Positions 1 through 7,226 of a DNA stretch of 12,790 nucleotides are shown here, piece after piece (position 1 is the stretch's first letter; every line of letters begins with the position of its first letter). Origin of the DNA: Methanobacterium sp. UBA176 (GTDB lineage: Archaea > Methanobacteriota > Methanobacteria > Methanobacteriales > Methanobacteriaceae). The notes beneath the pieces were generated by a model that was given only the letters and a program-made list of their open reading frames with translations, searched no databases and had not been told where the DNA came from. The position numbers were made by a program, and so were the translations under genes. The stretch covers positions 1 through 12,790 of the forward strand of contig DAVZ01000058.1 of the NCBI GenBank assembly GCA_002505765.1, read 5' to 3'.

Positions 1-39
1 AGATTAGTAAAGAACTATAATTTAAAAAAGGAGATTATT

Positions 40-1371
40 ATGAGATGTATAGTAATTGGCGCGGGTAATGCTGGACGTCCTGTTGCAAGAATTCTAAACC
101 ATGCTGGAAACGATGTTCTTATCACAGATAAAAAACCTTTAAGAGAATTTCCAGAAGATATCCGGGAAATCCTTCTTAAAATGGAAAAAGAAGGAGTAGA
201 GCTTCATTTAGGATCAGATATACCTGATGATCTTAAAAATTTCGACTCAGCATATGTATCTCCCACGATACCAGTAGATAACACCATCAAAGGAGAGAAG
301 ATAAAGTTATTAAAAAATGAAGACATCGCAAAGATAATGGATAATGAGATTGACATAGATATAATTGGAATAGCAGGGACACTTGGAAAAACAAGTACCA
401 CTCACATAATATCCCATATATTTGCGTCTGCAGGATATAAGGTGTGGACATGCTCATCCCAACATAATAATCTACTTAGTGAGATCATAGTTGATGGAAT
501 AATTCATAATTATCATAAGAAAAGTGATATTGCAGTTCTTGAAATTCCTCATGGCACCATAAGGCTCATGTCCAAGGTGAAGTTGAAAGTGGGAATCCTT
601 ACAAATATATATCCAGAGCACCTTGCAGAATTCGGTGGATCTATGGAGAAGTACACAGCCCGTGAGATGCTCATAGCTAATATGCCTGACATTTTTATTG
701 CCAATATAAAATGCAGGAATTTAGTAAATAGAAATGATGTGATCTGGTATGGTTCAAAAGACGATGAATGTAATGTCAGAGGTGAGTTAATAGATAAAAA
801 GCTTATGATCAAATATGATGTTGGTAACAGAGCTGGAAAATTTCAAAGTCCTCTTAAAATGTCTGGTTACTATGTTGAAAATTCCATAGCTGCAGCAGCA
901 GCTTCAATATGTTACGGTCTTGATGAAGAAAGCATAAAAGATGCACTCGGCAAATTCAGCGGAATTCCAGGCCATATGGAATATTTAGGAAAATATTCAA
1001 AAAGAGAAGTGTATTTTGATGCAGCCTACATACCCGAGGGTCTTCTTCCTACCTTAAAATCTTTTTCTGGGCACTCTTTGGTGGTTTTAATTGACAATCC
1101 TGATAGTAGCACTCCCCGGGATAAATATGGACTCGGTAACATACTTGGTAGATATGCCAAAGTTATAATTGCAACTGGATACAATGAAACCATTGGGAAG
1201 CTGGACATGGCTGCTGCAAAAGAAGTTTTAGCTGGAGCTTACAATTCAAAAGCCTTGAAAATTGCAGTTGAAGACATGAAAACTGCAGGAGAGCTTTCTG
1301 TTAAATATTCAAAACCCGGAGATACAATATTGCATGTTGGTCCTGGAGCTATATCGCATATGAAAGTGTGA
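40..1371 (+). CDS. cfbE: Mur ligase family protein, probable coenzyme F430 synthase (CfbE-like)
   Basis: 443 residues with the three-part architecture of Mur ligases. An N-terminal Rossmann-like part opens with GAGNAGRP (residues 7-14), as in MurD. The central ATPase domain has the P-loop GTLGKTST (113-120), an acidic LEIPHG segment (167-172), TNIYPEHL (188-195) and NSIAAAAA (281-288). The C-terminal ligase domain begins after GIPGHME (308-314) and has FDAAYIPEGLL (327-336), the counterpart of the DYAHTPD motif of MurE. ATG is preceded by GGAG at 30-33 with a 6-base spacer. Methanobacteriales have several Mur-like ligases: those for pseudomurein, and CfbE, which uses ATP to close the carbocyclic ring of seco-F430 and make the nickel cofactor of methyl-CoM reductase. 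I favour CfbE because of the MurD-like start, the length and the convergent neighbour, a nickel/peptide-type importer. A pseudomurein ligase is the main alternative. The family is certain; the exact substrate is inferred. Confidence 0.75.
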   Translation: MRCIVIGAGNAGRPVARILNHAGNDVLITDKKPLREFPEDIREILLKMEKEGVELHLGSDIPDDLKNFDSAYVSPTIPVDNTIKGEKIKLLKNEDIAKIMDNEIDIDIIGIAGTLGKTSTTHIISHIFASAGYKVWTCSSQHNNLLSEIIVDGIIHNYHKKSDIAVLEIPHGTIRLMSKVKLKVGILTNIYPEHLAEFGGSMEKYTAREMLIANMPDIFIANIKCRNLVNRNDVIWYGSKDDECNVRGELIDKKLMIKYDVGNRAGKFQSPLKMSGYYVENSIAAAAASICYGLDEESIKDALGKFSGIPGHMEYLGKYSKREVYFDAAYIPEGLLPTLKSFSGHSLVVLIDNPDSSTPRDKYGLGNILGRYAKVIIATGYNETIGKLDMAAAKEVLAGAYNSKALKIAVEDMKTAGELSVKYSKPGDTILHVGPGAISHMKV

Positions 1372-1476
1372 AGTCTTCCATGCTTTCTGGAATTAAAAAA
1401 GGATGTAATAAATATGGATAGATGCTGACATGATAGGTGTTTGCAGATTAATGTTTTAAGTGTGTATATTCTATGC

Positions 1477-1483
1477 AAAAAAA
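1477..1483 (-). terminator. Oligo-T tract ending the ABC transporter operon
   Basis: On the minus strand a run of seven T residues begins 13 bases past the stop codon of the last ATPase gene. Archaeal intrinsic termination relies mainly on such U-tracts and needs no strong hairpin. It lies in the 125-base spacer between two convergent genes (1372-1496), where termination is expected. No convincing stem precedes it. Confidence 0.4.
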
Positions 1484-1496
1484 GATTTAGTTTGAG

Positions 1497-2108
1497 TTAA
1501 ACATTGTTAATATCATCTAAATGGATTGTATCATGGCATAAGTGTTTGATTAGATTTTTATCATGACTTACAACCAGTACTCCAGTATTCTGCTCTTCAG
1601 CTACGTCTAAAACTGTATTCCATATCTGGGCCTGAGTGACGGTATCCACCATCGTGGTTATCTCATCAGCTATTAAAAACCTGGTTTTAGGGCTTAAAGC
1701 CCTTGCAAGGGCGAATCTTTGAAGTTCACCTCCAGAAAGCTCATTAGGCCACCGATTAAACCAGGCCTGTTTTATTCCAAATGAATCTAAAATATCCTGT
1801 GAAACATCGTGCCCTTCATTCAAGATATCTTTCATTTTCCATTTAGGATTTACAGCTTTTTCTGGATGTTGAAAGACAAGCTGCACTGGATTATATCCTT
1901 TTTTCCCGATTTCTTTTCCATCAATGCTTACATTCCCCTGATAGTTATTTTCATAGCCTGATAATATCTTACACAGTGTTGATTTTCCACTTCCACTATC
2001 TCCAATCAGTCCCAGTACTTCACCACTTTTTAAAGATATATCCACATCCTTTAAGACCCAGTCATCTCCTTTATAGCTGAAACGTATATTCTCACCTTTA
2101 AGAAGCAC
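1497..2108 (-). CDS. ABC importer ATP-binding protein, short second subunit (NikE/CntF/OppF type)
   Basis: 203-residue nucleotide-binding subunit: Walker A GDSGSGKS (36-43), Q-loop Q80, signature LSGGE (124-128), Walker B FLIADE (144-149) and switch His182. After the Walker B glutamate it reads ITTMVDTVTQAQIW instead of the usual PTSALD, a form I associate with the second ATPase of nickel/peptide importers. It ends soon after the H-loop, without the C-terminal extension of OppF. Such short partners are common, so I do not call it truncated. The start is GTG, with GAGGTG of the ribosome binding site lying in the last codons of the upstream ATPase gene; only 2 bases separate the genes, so translation is probably coupled. 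It would pair with the larger ATPase as an asymmetric ATP-driven motor on the cytoplasmic face. Last gene of the operon. Confidence 0.9.
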   Translation of the reverse strand: MLLKGENIRFSYKGDDWVLKDVDISLKSGEVLGLIGDSGSGKSTLCKILSGYENNYQGNVSIDGKEIGKKGYNPVQLVFQHPEKAVNPKWKMKDILNEGHDVSQDILDSFGIKQAWFNRWPNELSGGELQRFALARALSPKTRFLIADEITTMVDTVTQAQIWNTVLDVAEEQNTGVLVVSHDKNLIKHLCHDTIHLDDINNV

Positions 2109-2110
2109 TT

Positions 2111-3274
2111 TTACACCTCTTTAACTTCTTTAGCTGATATTTTCAATTCATGTCCATGAATAGAAGAAGTTTCATCACTATTAGGGATTTCTTCAGATAC
2201 AGCATTATTACACCTCACCACTCCACCATCAATCTCTTTTAGTAAAGGAATGCCTCTAGAACAAAGATCATTCTTTTTAGAGCATCTTTCATAAAAAACA
2301 CACCCGTCAATAACCTCATCCTGCATTGGTTGATGGCCCACAATTGCCTGGAACCCATTTTGAGGGAGTGCATTCCATAGCGCCCTGGTGTAGGGATGTC
2401 TTAAATTTTCGCCATTATTTTTAAAATCTCGGGCGTTAGCCACTTCTAAAACCGTGCCTGCATAAAATACTGCAATTTTATCAGATATTTTAAGTGCAGC
2501 TTCTATGTCATGAGTTATAAGTATAACAGCGCACCTATTATCGGCCATGTCTTTGAAATAACTCAATGTTTCGTTTAAAGTTTTTTCATCTAATCCAGGA
2601 GTTGGTTCATCTGCAATTATGAGCTTTGCAGAGCTTATTATGGCAGTGGAAACTAAAACCCTCCTTGCCATACCTCCAGACAGCTCATGTGGTAACATCT
2701 TATCAACTTCTGGCTTTAAATCGTATCTCTGGAAAATTTTTCTCTGAAGATTCTTCATTAACTTTTCATCCTCTTCTGCAACGTCCCCTATTACCTGATC
2801 AGAGATTCTCATTAAAGGATCCAGATAATTTACAGACTGAGGAACCAGAGCTATTTCTTTACCTCTAAGTTCCTTTTTTTTCTCTTGAGTAAGTATTCGG
2901 CCTTTATATTCAATTTTACCATCAAGTTTCGCGTTGGAAGGTAAAATTCCCAAAATTGCATGGGCCAGAAGACTTTTACCAGATCCACTTGACCCTACAA
3001 CAGCTAAAATCTCCCCACTGTGAGCTTCTAAACTCAAATTAGAAATTATATTTAATTTTGTTTGCCTGAGTCCTGAAGCATATTGGGTAAAGGAAAGAGA
3101 AATATCCTCTACTTTTAATAGAGCTTCAGTCTTTTTCTTTTCCTCAGTACTACTATCTAACTCAGATATTGGCCTTTTATTTGATGTTACATTGAGTTTG
3201 TTGCCAAATTCTTCATTTATTTCAATTTCAGTATTTAATCCTTCTTCAACATTTATTTCGGCTTTATTTTCCAT
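2111..3274 (-). CDS. ABC importer ATP-binding protein, large subunit with Cys-rich C-terminal domain (NikD/OppD type)
   Basis: 387 residues. ATPase motifs: Walker A GSSGSGKS (94-101), Q146, signature LSGGM (198-202), Walker B LIIADE (218-223), D-loop PTPGLD and H255. The oligopeptide-transporter C-terminal domain follows from about residue 291 (LRHPYTRALW). It has four cysteines (325, 331, 338, 355) in the family spacing that in some OppD/DppD proteins holds an iron-sulfur cluster. Two parts are unusual: a roughly 50-residue, acidic, low-complexity N-terminal extension before the first strand of the ATPase domain, and a polar tail of about 32 residues after the last cysteine. There is no internal methionine that would give a shorter start, and ATG is preceded by AAGGTGTGA, so the extension seems real. 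It works with the short ATPase and the two permeases. Nickel versus peptide specificity cannot be told from this subunit. Confidence 0.93.
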   Translation of the reverse strand: MENKAEINVEEGLNTEIEINEEFGNKLNVTSNKRPISELDSSTEEKKKTEALLKVEDISLSFTQYASGLRQTKLNIISNLSLEAHSGEILAVVGSSGSGKSLLAHAILGILPSNAKLDGKIEYKGRILTQEKKKELRGKEIALVPQSVNYLDPLMRISDQVIGDVAEEDEKLMKNLQRKIFQRYDLKPEVDKMLPHELSGGMARRVLVSTAIISSAKLIIADEPTPGLDEKTLNETLSYFKDMADNRCAVILITHDIEAALKISDKIAVFYAGTVLEVANARDFKNNGENLRHPYTRALWNALPQNGFQAIVGHQPMQDEVIDGCVFYERCSKKNDLCSRGIPLLKEIDGGVVRCNNAVSEEIPNSDETSSIHGHELKISAKEVKEV

Positions 3275-3339
3275 ATTTCACACCTTTTAACCAAAATTTT
3301 ACAGTCATTTGAACTATACAATGGTCCTAAATATTTTAT

Positions 3340-4194
3340 TCATTCATGAGCACTTTTTGGGTCCATTAGCCTTCCTAAATTATCTCCTATCATGTCAAAT
3401 AACAGGACTACAATTAAGAGTGCTAACCCAGGGAAGAATGCAAGCCACCAGTATCCTGCTGACAGGTATTTCATGGACTCTGATAAAATTATACCGATTG
3501 CTGGTTCGTGGGGTGAAAGCCCAAAACCTAAAAATGTGACTGAAGCTTCGTGTAAAATTGCGTGTGGAAACATTAAAATGGTTCCAAGCAGTATCTGGGG
3601 AATTAAATGGGGGAATATGTGTTTTGTAGCTATCCACCATCTGGATTTACCGAGATTTCCAGAAACATGGACATATTCCTGAGTTTTAAGCTGCTTAATT
3701 TCTGCCCTTACAACCCTTGTTAGGCTTGTCCAGTGGGTTAATGCAACTCCAACAATAACTCCAAATGCACCTCCTCCTAATCCAATGGAAATAAGGATTA
3801 TTAAAAGAAGATGAGGGATTGAAAGAAATAGATCCACTAACCATGACACGAAAGAATCTGTTTTTTTGCCTGCACTTGAAAGCAGCCCTAAAATCATAGC
3901 AAGTATAGTACTAAATGTTGAAGCAATCGCTCCAATTATTATGCTCAAACCCAGCCCTTCTAATGTTCTTATGAACATGTCTCTTCCCATCCAGTCTGTT
4001 CCAAATGGATGTTCCAGGGAAGGAGCAAGATTTTTAAAGCCAAAATTAGTAGGTAATGATTCACCACCTAAAACCAAGCTTGAAATCACAATTACAAATA
4101 ATAGGAGTGATGTAAGGCATATTATTAAGATGGTCTTTTGTCTTAAATTCAGTCTTCCAAATAATCCCTTTTTTAATGTTACTGTGGTGTTCAT
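3340..4194 (-). CDS. ABC importer permease, NikC/DppC type
   Basis: 284-residue inner permease. One membrane segment near residues 21-43 precedes an extracytoplasmic loop with the family motif GTDWMGRD (65-72). About five more hydrophobic segments follow. The coupling (EAA) loop is around 173-199, with the conserved Gly at G182 in YVHVSGNLGKS and PHLIPQIL after it. The C terminus DNLGRLMDPK (271-280) is also typical. ATG overlaps the stop of the preceding permease gene as ATGA (4191-4194), and the GGAGGAGG ribosome binding site lies inside the end of that gene, so the two permeases are translationally coupled and made in equal amounts. About 65 bases separate it from the large ATPase gene downstream. 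Together the two permeases form the transmembrane channel. Confidence 0.93.
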   Translation of the reverse strand: MNTTVTLKKGLFGRLNLRQKTILIICLTSLLLFVIVISSLVLGGESLPTNFGFKNLAPSLEHPFGTDWMGRDMFIRTLEGLGLSIIIGAIASTFSTILAMILGLLSSAGKKTDSFVSWLVDLFLSIPHLLLIILISIGLGGGAFGVIVGVALTHWTSLTRVVRAEIKQLKTQEYVHVSGNLGKSRWWIATKHIFPHLIPQILLGTILMFPHAILHEASVTFLGFGLSPHEPAIGIILSESMKYLSAGYWWLAFFPGLALLIVVLLFDMIGDNLGRLMDPKSAHE

Positions 4195-5207
4195 GACGCT
4201 GCCTCCTCCTGTTTAATCCTCGGGTCAACGAATTCATATATGATATCGGCCATTGTATTTCCAAAGAAGACAAACAGGGCACTTACAAGAACTATCCCTA
4301 AAAGTAAGGGCACATCAGATCTTAATCCTGCAGATACTGCGGCCTGTCCAATTCCTGGATATGAAAATACCTGTTCAACAAGAACTGCTCCTCCAAACAG
4401 TTCACTGAACCCTAAAAACTGTAATGTGATAGCTGGAAGTGCAACATTTCTAACTCCATGTCGAAGTACCAGATTTAATCCTTTTTCACCCCTTGCCTTT
4501 GCAAATAATACATAGTCGCTGGATAGAACTTCTTTAAGCTTTTCTCTGGTAAACATTGCAATTTGTGCAACTCCCAGTAAACTCAATGTTACTGCAGGAA
4601 GAATTAGACGGTGTAGCCAGTCCAAAAATGTTACATTGTCAGCTGTAACTCCTATAGGCACACTTAAACCTATGGGGAACCATCCCAAATATACTGAAAA
4701 TACCATCAATAGAACTAACGCCAGCCAGAAGGTTGGAGTGGCAGCTAAAGTGTAACAGTAAGTTTTTATTATTTTATCTATCCACGTTCCCCTTTTCATT
4801 CCTGCTATTATTCCCAGGATAAAACCTAAGATTCCTGAAATTAGCCAGGAAGCCGCCATTAAGATTAAAGATGCTGTAAATTTTTCTTTAATCACATCCG
4901 TAACTGGGATTCTGTAAATCAATGATGTTCCAAAATCTCCTTTGAGGATATTTCCAGCCCAGTTTAAGAATTTTTCCTGTGGTGGACTGTTAACACCCCA
5001 GTATTCCTCAAGTTGAGCTTGCTTCTCTGGAGTTACTGACATTTCCCCGATGTATGCCCTAACTGGGTCTATTGGAGATTGTTCAATAAGCCAGAAACTA
5101 GCAAGACAAACAACAATTAAAAGACTTATTAATTTGAAGGTTTTTTTCCCAGCGAAGCCAAGTAATTTTTCATGGCCACCAAACTTCAATAATTTTTCAT
5201 GTTTCAC
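4191..5207 (-). CDS. ABC importer permease, NikB/DppB type (GTG start preferred)
   Basis: Permease with an N-terminal membrane segment, the periplasmic-side loop with LEEYWGVNSP and GDFGTSLIYR, about five further membrane segments, an EAA-type coupling loop (SSDYVLFAKARGEKG) and the C-terminal FVDPRIK, all typical of NikB/DppB. An ATG at 5222 gives 343 residues, but the only ribosome binding site, GGAGG at 5216-5220, overlaps that ATG. Eight bases downstream of GGAGG is a GTG (5205-5207), giving 338 residues; I take this as the start. The N terminus carries a 9-residue tandem repeat (HEKLLKFGG, HEKLLGFAG). It overlaps the next permease gene by four bases. It follows the second binding-protein gene and its stem-loop. 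A decayed copy of its first codons lies between the two binding-protein genes. Confidence 0.93.
   Translation of the reverse strand: MKHEKLLKFGGHEKLLGFAGKKTFKLISLLIVVCLASFWLIEQSPIDPVRAYIGEMSVTPEKQAQLEEYWGVNSPPQEKFLNWAGNILKGDFGTSLIYRIPVTDVIKEKFTASLILMAASWLISGILGFILGIIAGMKRGTWIDKIIKTYCYTLAATPTFWLALVLLMVFSVYLGWFPIGLSVPIGVTADNVTFLDWLHRLILPAVTLSLLGVAQIAMFTREKLKEVLSSDYVLFAKARGEKGLNLVLRHGVRNVALPAITLQFLGFSELFGGAVLVEQVFSYPGIGQAAVSAGLRSDVPLLLGIVLVSALFVFFGNTMADIIYEFVDPRIKQEEAAS
5148..5201 (-). repeat. 27-base tandem repeat at the 5' end of the permease gene
   Basis: Two adjacent 27-base units (5175-5201 and 5148-5174) encode HEKLLKFGG and HEKLLGFAG. The first 12 bases of each unit are identical, and about 19 of 27 match overall. 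It looks like a local in-frame duplication that has begun to diverge, adding a short amphipathic stretch before the first membrane segment. Confidence 0.7.
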
Positions 5208-5248
5208 TGTATTTTCCTCCATTCAGTAAATTTACTTAAAAATCAAAG

Positions 5249-5289
5249 GAGTGAACACCGAAGAATTTTTGTATCTCCAGTGTTTACTC
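5249..5289 (-). promoter_or_regulatory. Intercistronic stem-loop downstream of binding-protein gene 1
   Basis: On the minus strand, 67 bases after the stop codon, GAGTAAACACTG (5289-5278) pairs with CGGTGTTCACTC (5260-5249) across a 17-base loop. The stem is 12 bp with one A-C mismatch and one G-U pair, and a T-rich stretch (TTTGATTTTT) follows. The same structure follows the other paralog at 7126-7164, with changed but still paired bases. In importer operons such elements often let the binding protein be made in excess, by partial termination or by protecting the 3' end of its mRNA. Either role is inferred. Confidence 0.65.
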
Positions 5290-5355
5290 ATTAAATGTCT
5301 TAATAAACAAATTCAATTCGTTTTATCGCATCTAATTCATCTAACTTGTTTAATT

Positions 5356-6963
5356 TCAATCTGTACGTTTCCATTCGTGTATATTACCTAAAATATCTGC
5401 TCCAGAGTTCTTAGAGGGAGTTCCTATGTCCAATGTTTCATCTACCATGTAGAGATAATCTGTTGTCACCAACCACAGCCATGTTGCATCTCCTGCAGGT
5501 CCATAACCTGTATTTCCGTCATATGCAGCTAATTTCCAGTACTTTGTAGCTTGATTCTGGTCTACAGATCTTAAAGCCGCTTCTAAATATCCATCTACAA
5601 CCGAATTATTGTAAAGACCGGGATTTTTGTAGGTATCATCTGCTTCTTTACTGTGATACTGCAGATACAGGTTAAATGGATCTACAGAGCTGTAGGCATA
5701 TAAAACAGCTGAACTATACTGGTTTGCATATATAGTATCCCAATCTGCACCTACAAGGTTTATTTTTATACCTAGCTCTTTGGCTTGCTCACTTACAGCT
5801 GTTGACAGTGCCTGTCTTGTTTGATCTGCTGAAGAGTAATACAAATTAAATTCTGCTTTAGTTCCATTTTTTTCTCGGATTCCATCGCTGTCACTGTCTT
5901 TCCATCCTGCTTCTTCCAGTATTTTTTTGGCTCCTTCAACATTTGAATCATTGATTTTAGCTTCAGAGTTTCCAAAGTCTCTTTGATCTACTCCTGTATA
6001 TTCTACATCTCCTTTTCCATCTAGTACTTCTTCAACTATGGCTTTTCTGTTGATACCTGTGTTTAAGGCTTTTCTAATTGCTATATCTGCTGTTACGTTA
6101 TTGCCTATTGGGTCTCCACTGAGGCTTTTTTTACCTGTGTCATACTGTATAGGGAATGATACTCCCTGTGCTCTTGATGCTGAGAGGGAAATCAGGTTGT
6201 ATCTATCTATAGTTTGATTTACATGTGTAATATCGATTTCAGATATGTCTACTTTACCTGCCTTGGCAGCTACAACTGCAGCATCTTTATCTAAAAATAA
6301 CATGGTAATTTTCTTGAAGTACGGCTTTTCTCCGTAGTAATTTTCGTTTAATTCAAATATTGCCTGTTGTCCTTTGTCCCATTGTACCAGTTTGTACGGC
6401 CCTGAACCCATAGGATTTTGACCATATGTTTCTTTGTTATATGCATGTTCTGGAACAATTCCAACATATCTGAGTCTCCATATGAAGCTGGACTGGGGTT
6501 TTTTAAGTTTGAATTTAACTGTAGTATCGTTTACTGCTGTAGCATTTTCAAGATTGCTCATATCCAGCTCTGAGTTACTTCCAACTGCCGTATTAAATGT
6601 AAATGCCACGTCTTTTGCCGTTAGTTTCTCACCATCTGTGAATTTAACATCATCCCTTATGTTTACAGTCCATGTTAGCCTATCACTACTAACAGAGTAA
6701 TTTGTGGCAAGATCATTTATTATACTACCATTGTCAGCTGATTTAAAGAGAGTACTTTGTATCAATGGTTCAAAATTCACGTGGCCACATCCCCATCCTA
6801 AAAGTGGGTCAAAACCGGTTTCTGGTTCTCCAGTGTGCGAATTTACGCTCACTACTAATTCATCTGCAGCTCGTGAAGTCGAGCTAAATGATAAAGCTGC
6901 AGCAAAAACTATCAAAATTGCAACTACTACTCCTATAATTAAATATTGCTGATTTTTCTTAAT
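5356..6963 (-). CDS. Solute-binding protein 1 of the ABC importer (family 5, nickel/peptide type), AUU start
   Basis: Extracellular solute-binding protein of the SBP_bac_5 family (NikA/DppA/OppA), about 535 residues. Family segments include GFDPLLGWG, EPLIQSTLF, LTWTVNIRDDVKFTDG, LTAKDVAFTFN, PMGSGPYKLVQWDKG and RKALNTGINRKAIV, plus a DSDSDG acidic loop (about 356-361). The N terminus reads KKNQQYLIIGVVVAILIVFAAALSF, a basic start followed by a hydrophobic helix; no lipobox cysteine is present, so it is a Sec signal or membrane anchor. The only well-spaced start is ATT at 6961-6963, 8 bases after GGAGG and directly preceded by an in-frame TAA. A TTG at 6913-6915 lacks a ribosome binding site and would remove the charged part of the signal. 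A Cys-Gly-His (about 59-61) near the expected ligand region is absent from the paralog. Nickel is the likely ligand from context; peptides or other metal chelates are possible. Confidence 0.9.
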   Translation of the reverse strand: MKKNQQYLIIGVVVAILIVFAAALSFSSTSRAADELVVSVNSHTGEPETGFDPLLGWGCGHVNFEPLIQSTLFKSADNGSIINDLATNYSVSSDRLTWTVNIRDDVKFTDGEKLTAKDVAFTFNTAVGSNSELDMSNLENATAVNDTTVKFKLKKPQSSFIWRLRYVGIVPEHAYNKETYGQNPMGSGPYKLVQWDKGQQAIFELNENYYGEKPYFKKITMLFLDKDAAVVAAKAGKVDISEIDITHVNQTIDRYNLISLSASRAQGVSFPIQYDTGKKSLSGDPIGNNVTADIAIRKALNTGINRKAIVEEVLDGKGDVEYTGVDQRDFGNSEAKINDSNVEGAKKILEEAGWKDSDSDGIREKNGTKAEFNLYYSSADQTRQALSTAVSEQAKELGIKINLVGADWDTIYANQYSSAVLYAYSSVDPFNLYLQYHSKEADDTYKNPGLYNNSVVDGYLEAALRSVDQNQATKYWKLAAYDGNTGYGPAGDATWLWLVTTDYLYMVDETLDIGTPSKNSGADILGNIHEWKRTD

Positions 6964-6971
6964 TTAAAACG

Positions 6972-6977
6972 CCTCCT
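6972..6977 (-). promoter_or_regulatory. Strong ribosome binding site before the AUU start of binding-protein gene 1
   Basis: AGGAGG on the minus strand, followed by CGTTTTAA and then ATT. It decides the start: no ATG, GTG or TTG lies at a usable distance, and TAA directly precedes the ATT in frame. The arrangement matches that before the paralogous gene. Confidence 0.75.
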
Positions 6978-7029
6978 ATGCTTTATAACAAACTTATATG
7001 TCTATTACCTGATGATTAAAGACAAATCG

Positions 7030-7102
7030 CAAAAGTTTATTCTAATTTGGGGGTTCTTTTCCAACAAAGCCCAGTAATTTCATTTTTCATAATTTTTCTC
7101 AC
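7030..7102 (-). pseudogene. Decayed fragment of the permease gene's 5' end
   Basis: Minus-strand bases 7079-7043 match the early codons of the NikB-type permease gene (5167-5130) at about 30 of 37 positions, with one base missing. The corresponding permease residues are LLGFAGKKTFKL. Weaker similarity continues on both sides: GTGAGAAAAATTATG resembles the permease start, and a later ATTTGTCTT resembles its first membrane-segment codons. The reading frame is shifted and soon meets stop codons, and the GGAGG is lost. It sits exactly where the permease gene would follow binding-protein gene 2, so it marks the edge of a tandem duplication. Confidence 0.7.
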
Positions 7103-7125
7103 TAATGATTACTTAAAAAATAAAT

Positions 7126-7164
7126 GAGTAAATACCAGAAAACTTTTATCCCCAATATCCACTC
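7126..7164 (-). promoter_or_regulatory. Intercistronic stem-loop downstream of binding-protein gene 2
   Basis: On the minus strand, 63 bases after the stop codon, GAGTGGATATT (7164-7154) pairs along all 11 positions with GGTATTTACTC (7136-7126) if G-U pairs are allowed, across a 17-base loop. A T-rich run (ATTTATTTTTTAAG) follows. Position, stem and loop length match the element at 5249-5289, although several stem bases differ. It could end part of the transcripts or stabilise the 3' end of the binding-protein mRNA. Confidence 0.65.
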
Positions 7165-7226
7165 ATAATTCTTTTATTTTACTAATAAACAAATTACATA
7201 TCTCTTTATCAATTTTTGCCAAAAAT

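Noticed and set aside
1497..2108. Short ATPase as a truncated pseudogene
   Set aside because: All ATPase motifs through the H-loop are intact and it has a good ribosome binding site; short second ATPases are usual in this importer type.
3392..3682. Plus-strand open frame of 96 codons inside the NikC-type permease gene
   Set aside because: It lies antisense to a clearly recognised permease, has no ribosome binding site and shows no family motif; it is a shadow frame.
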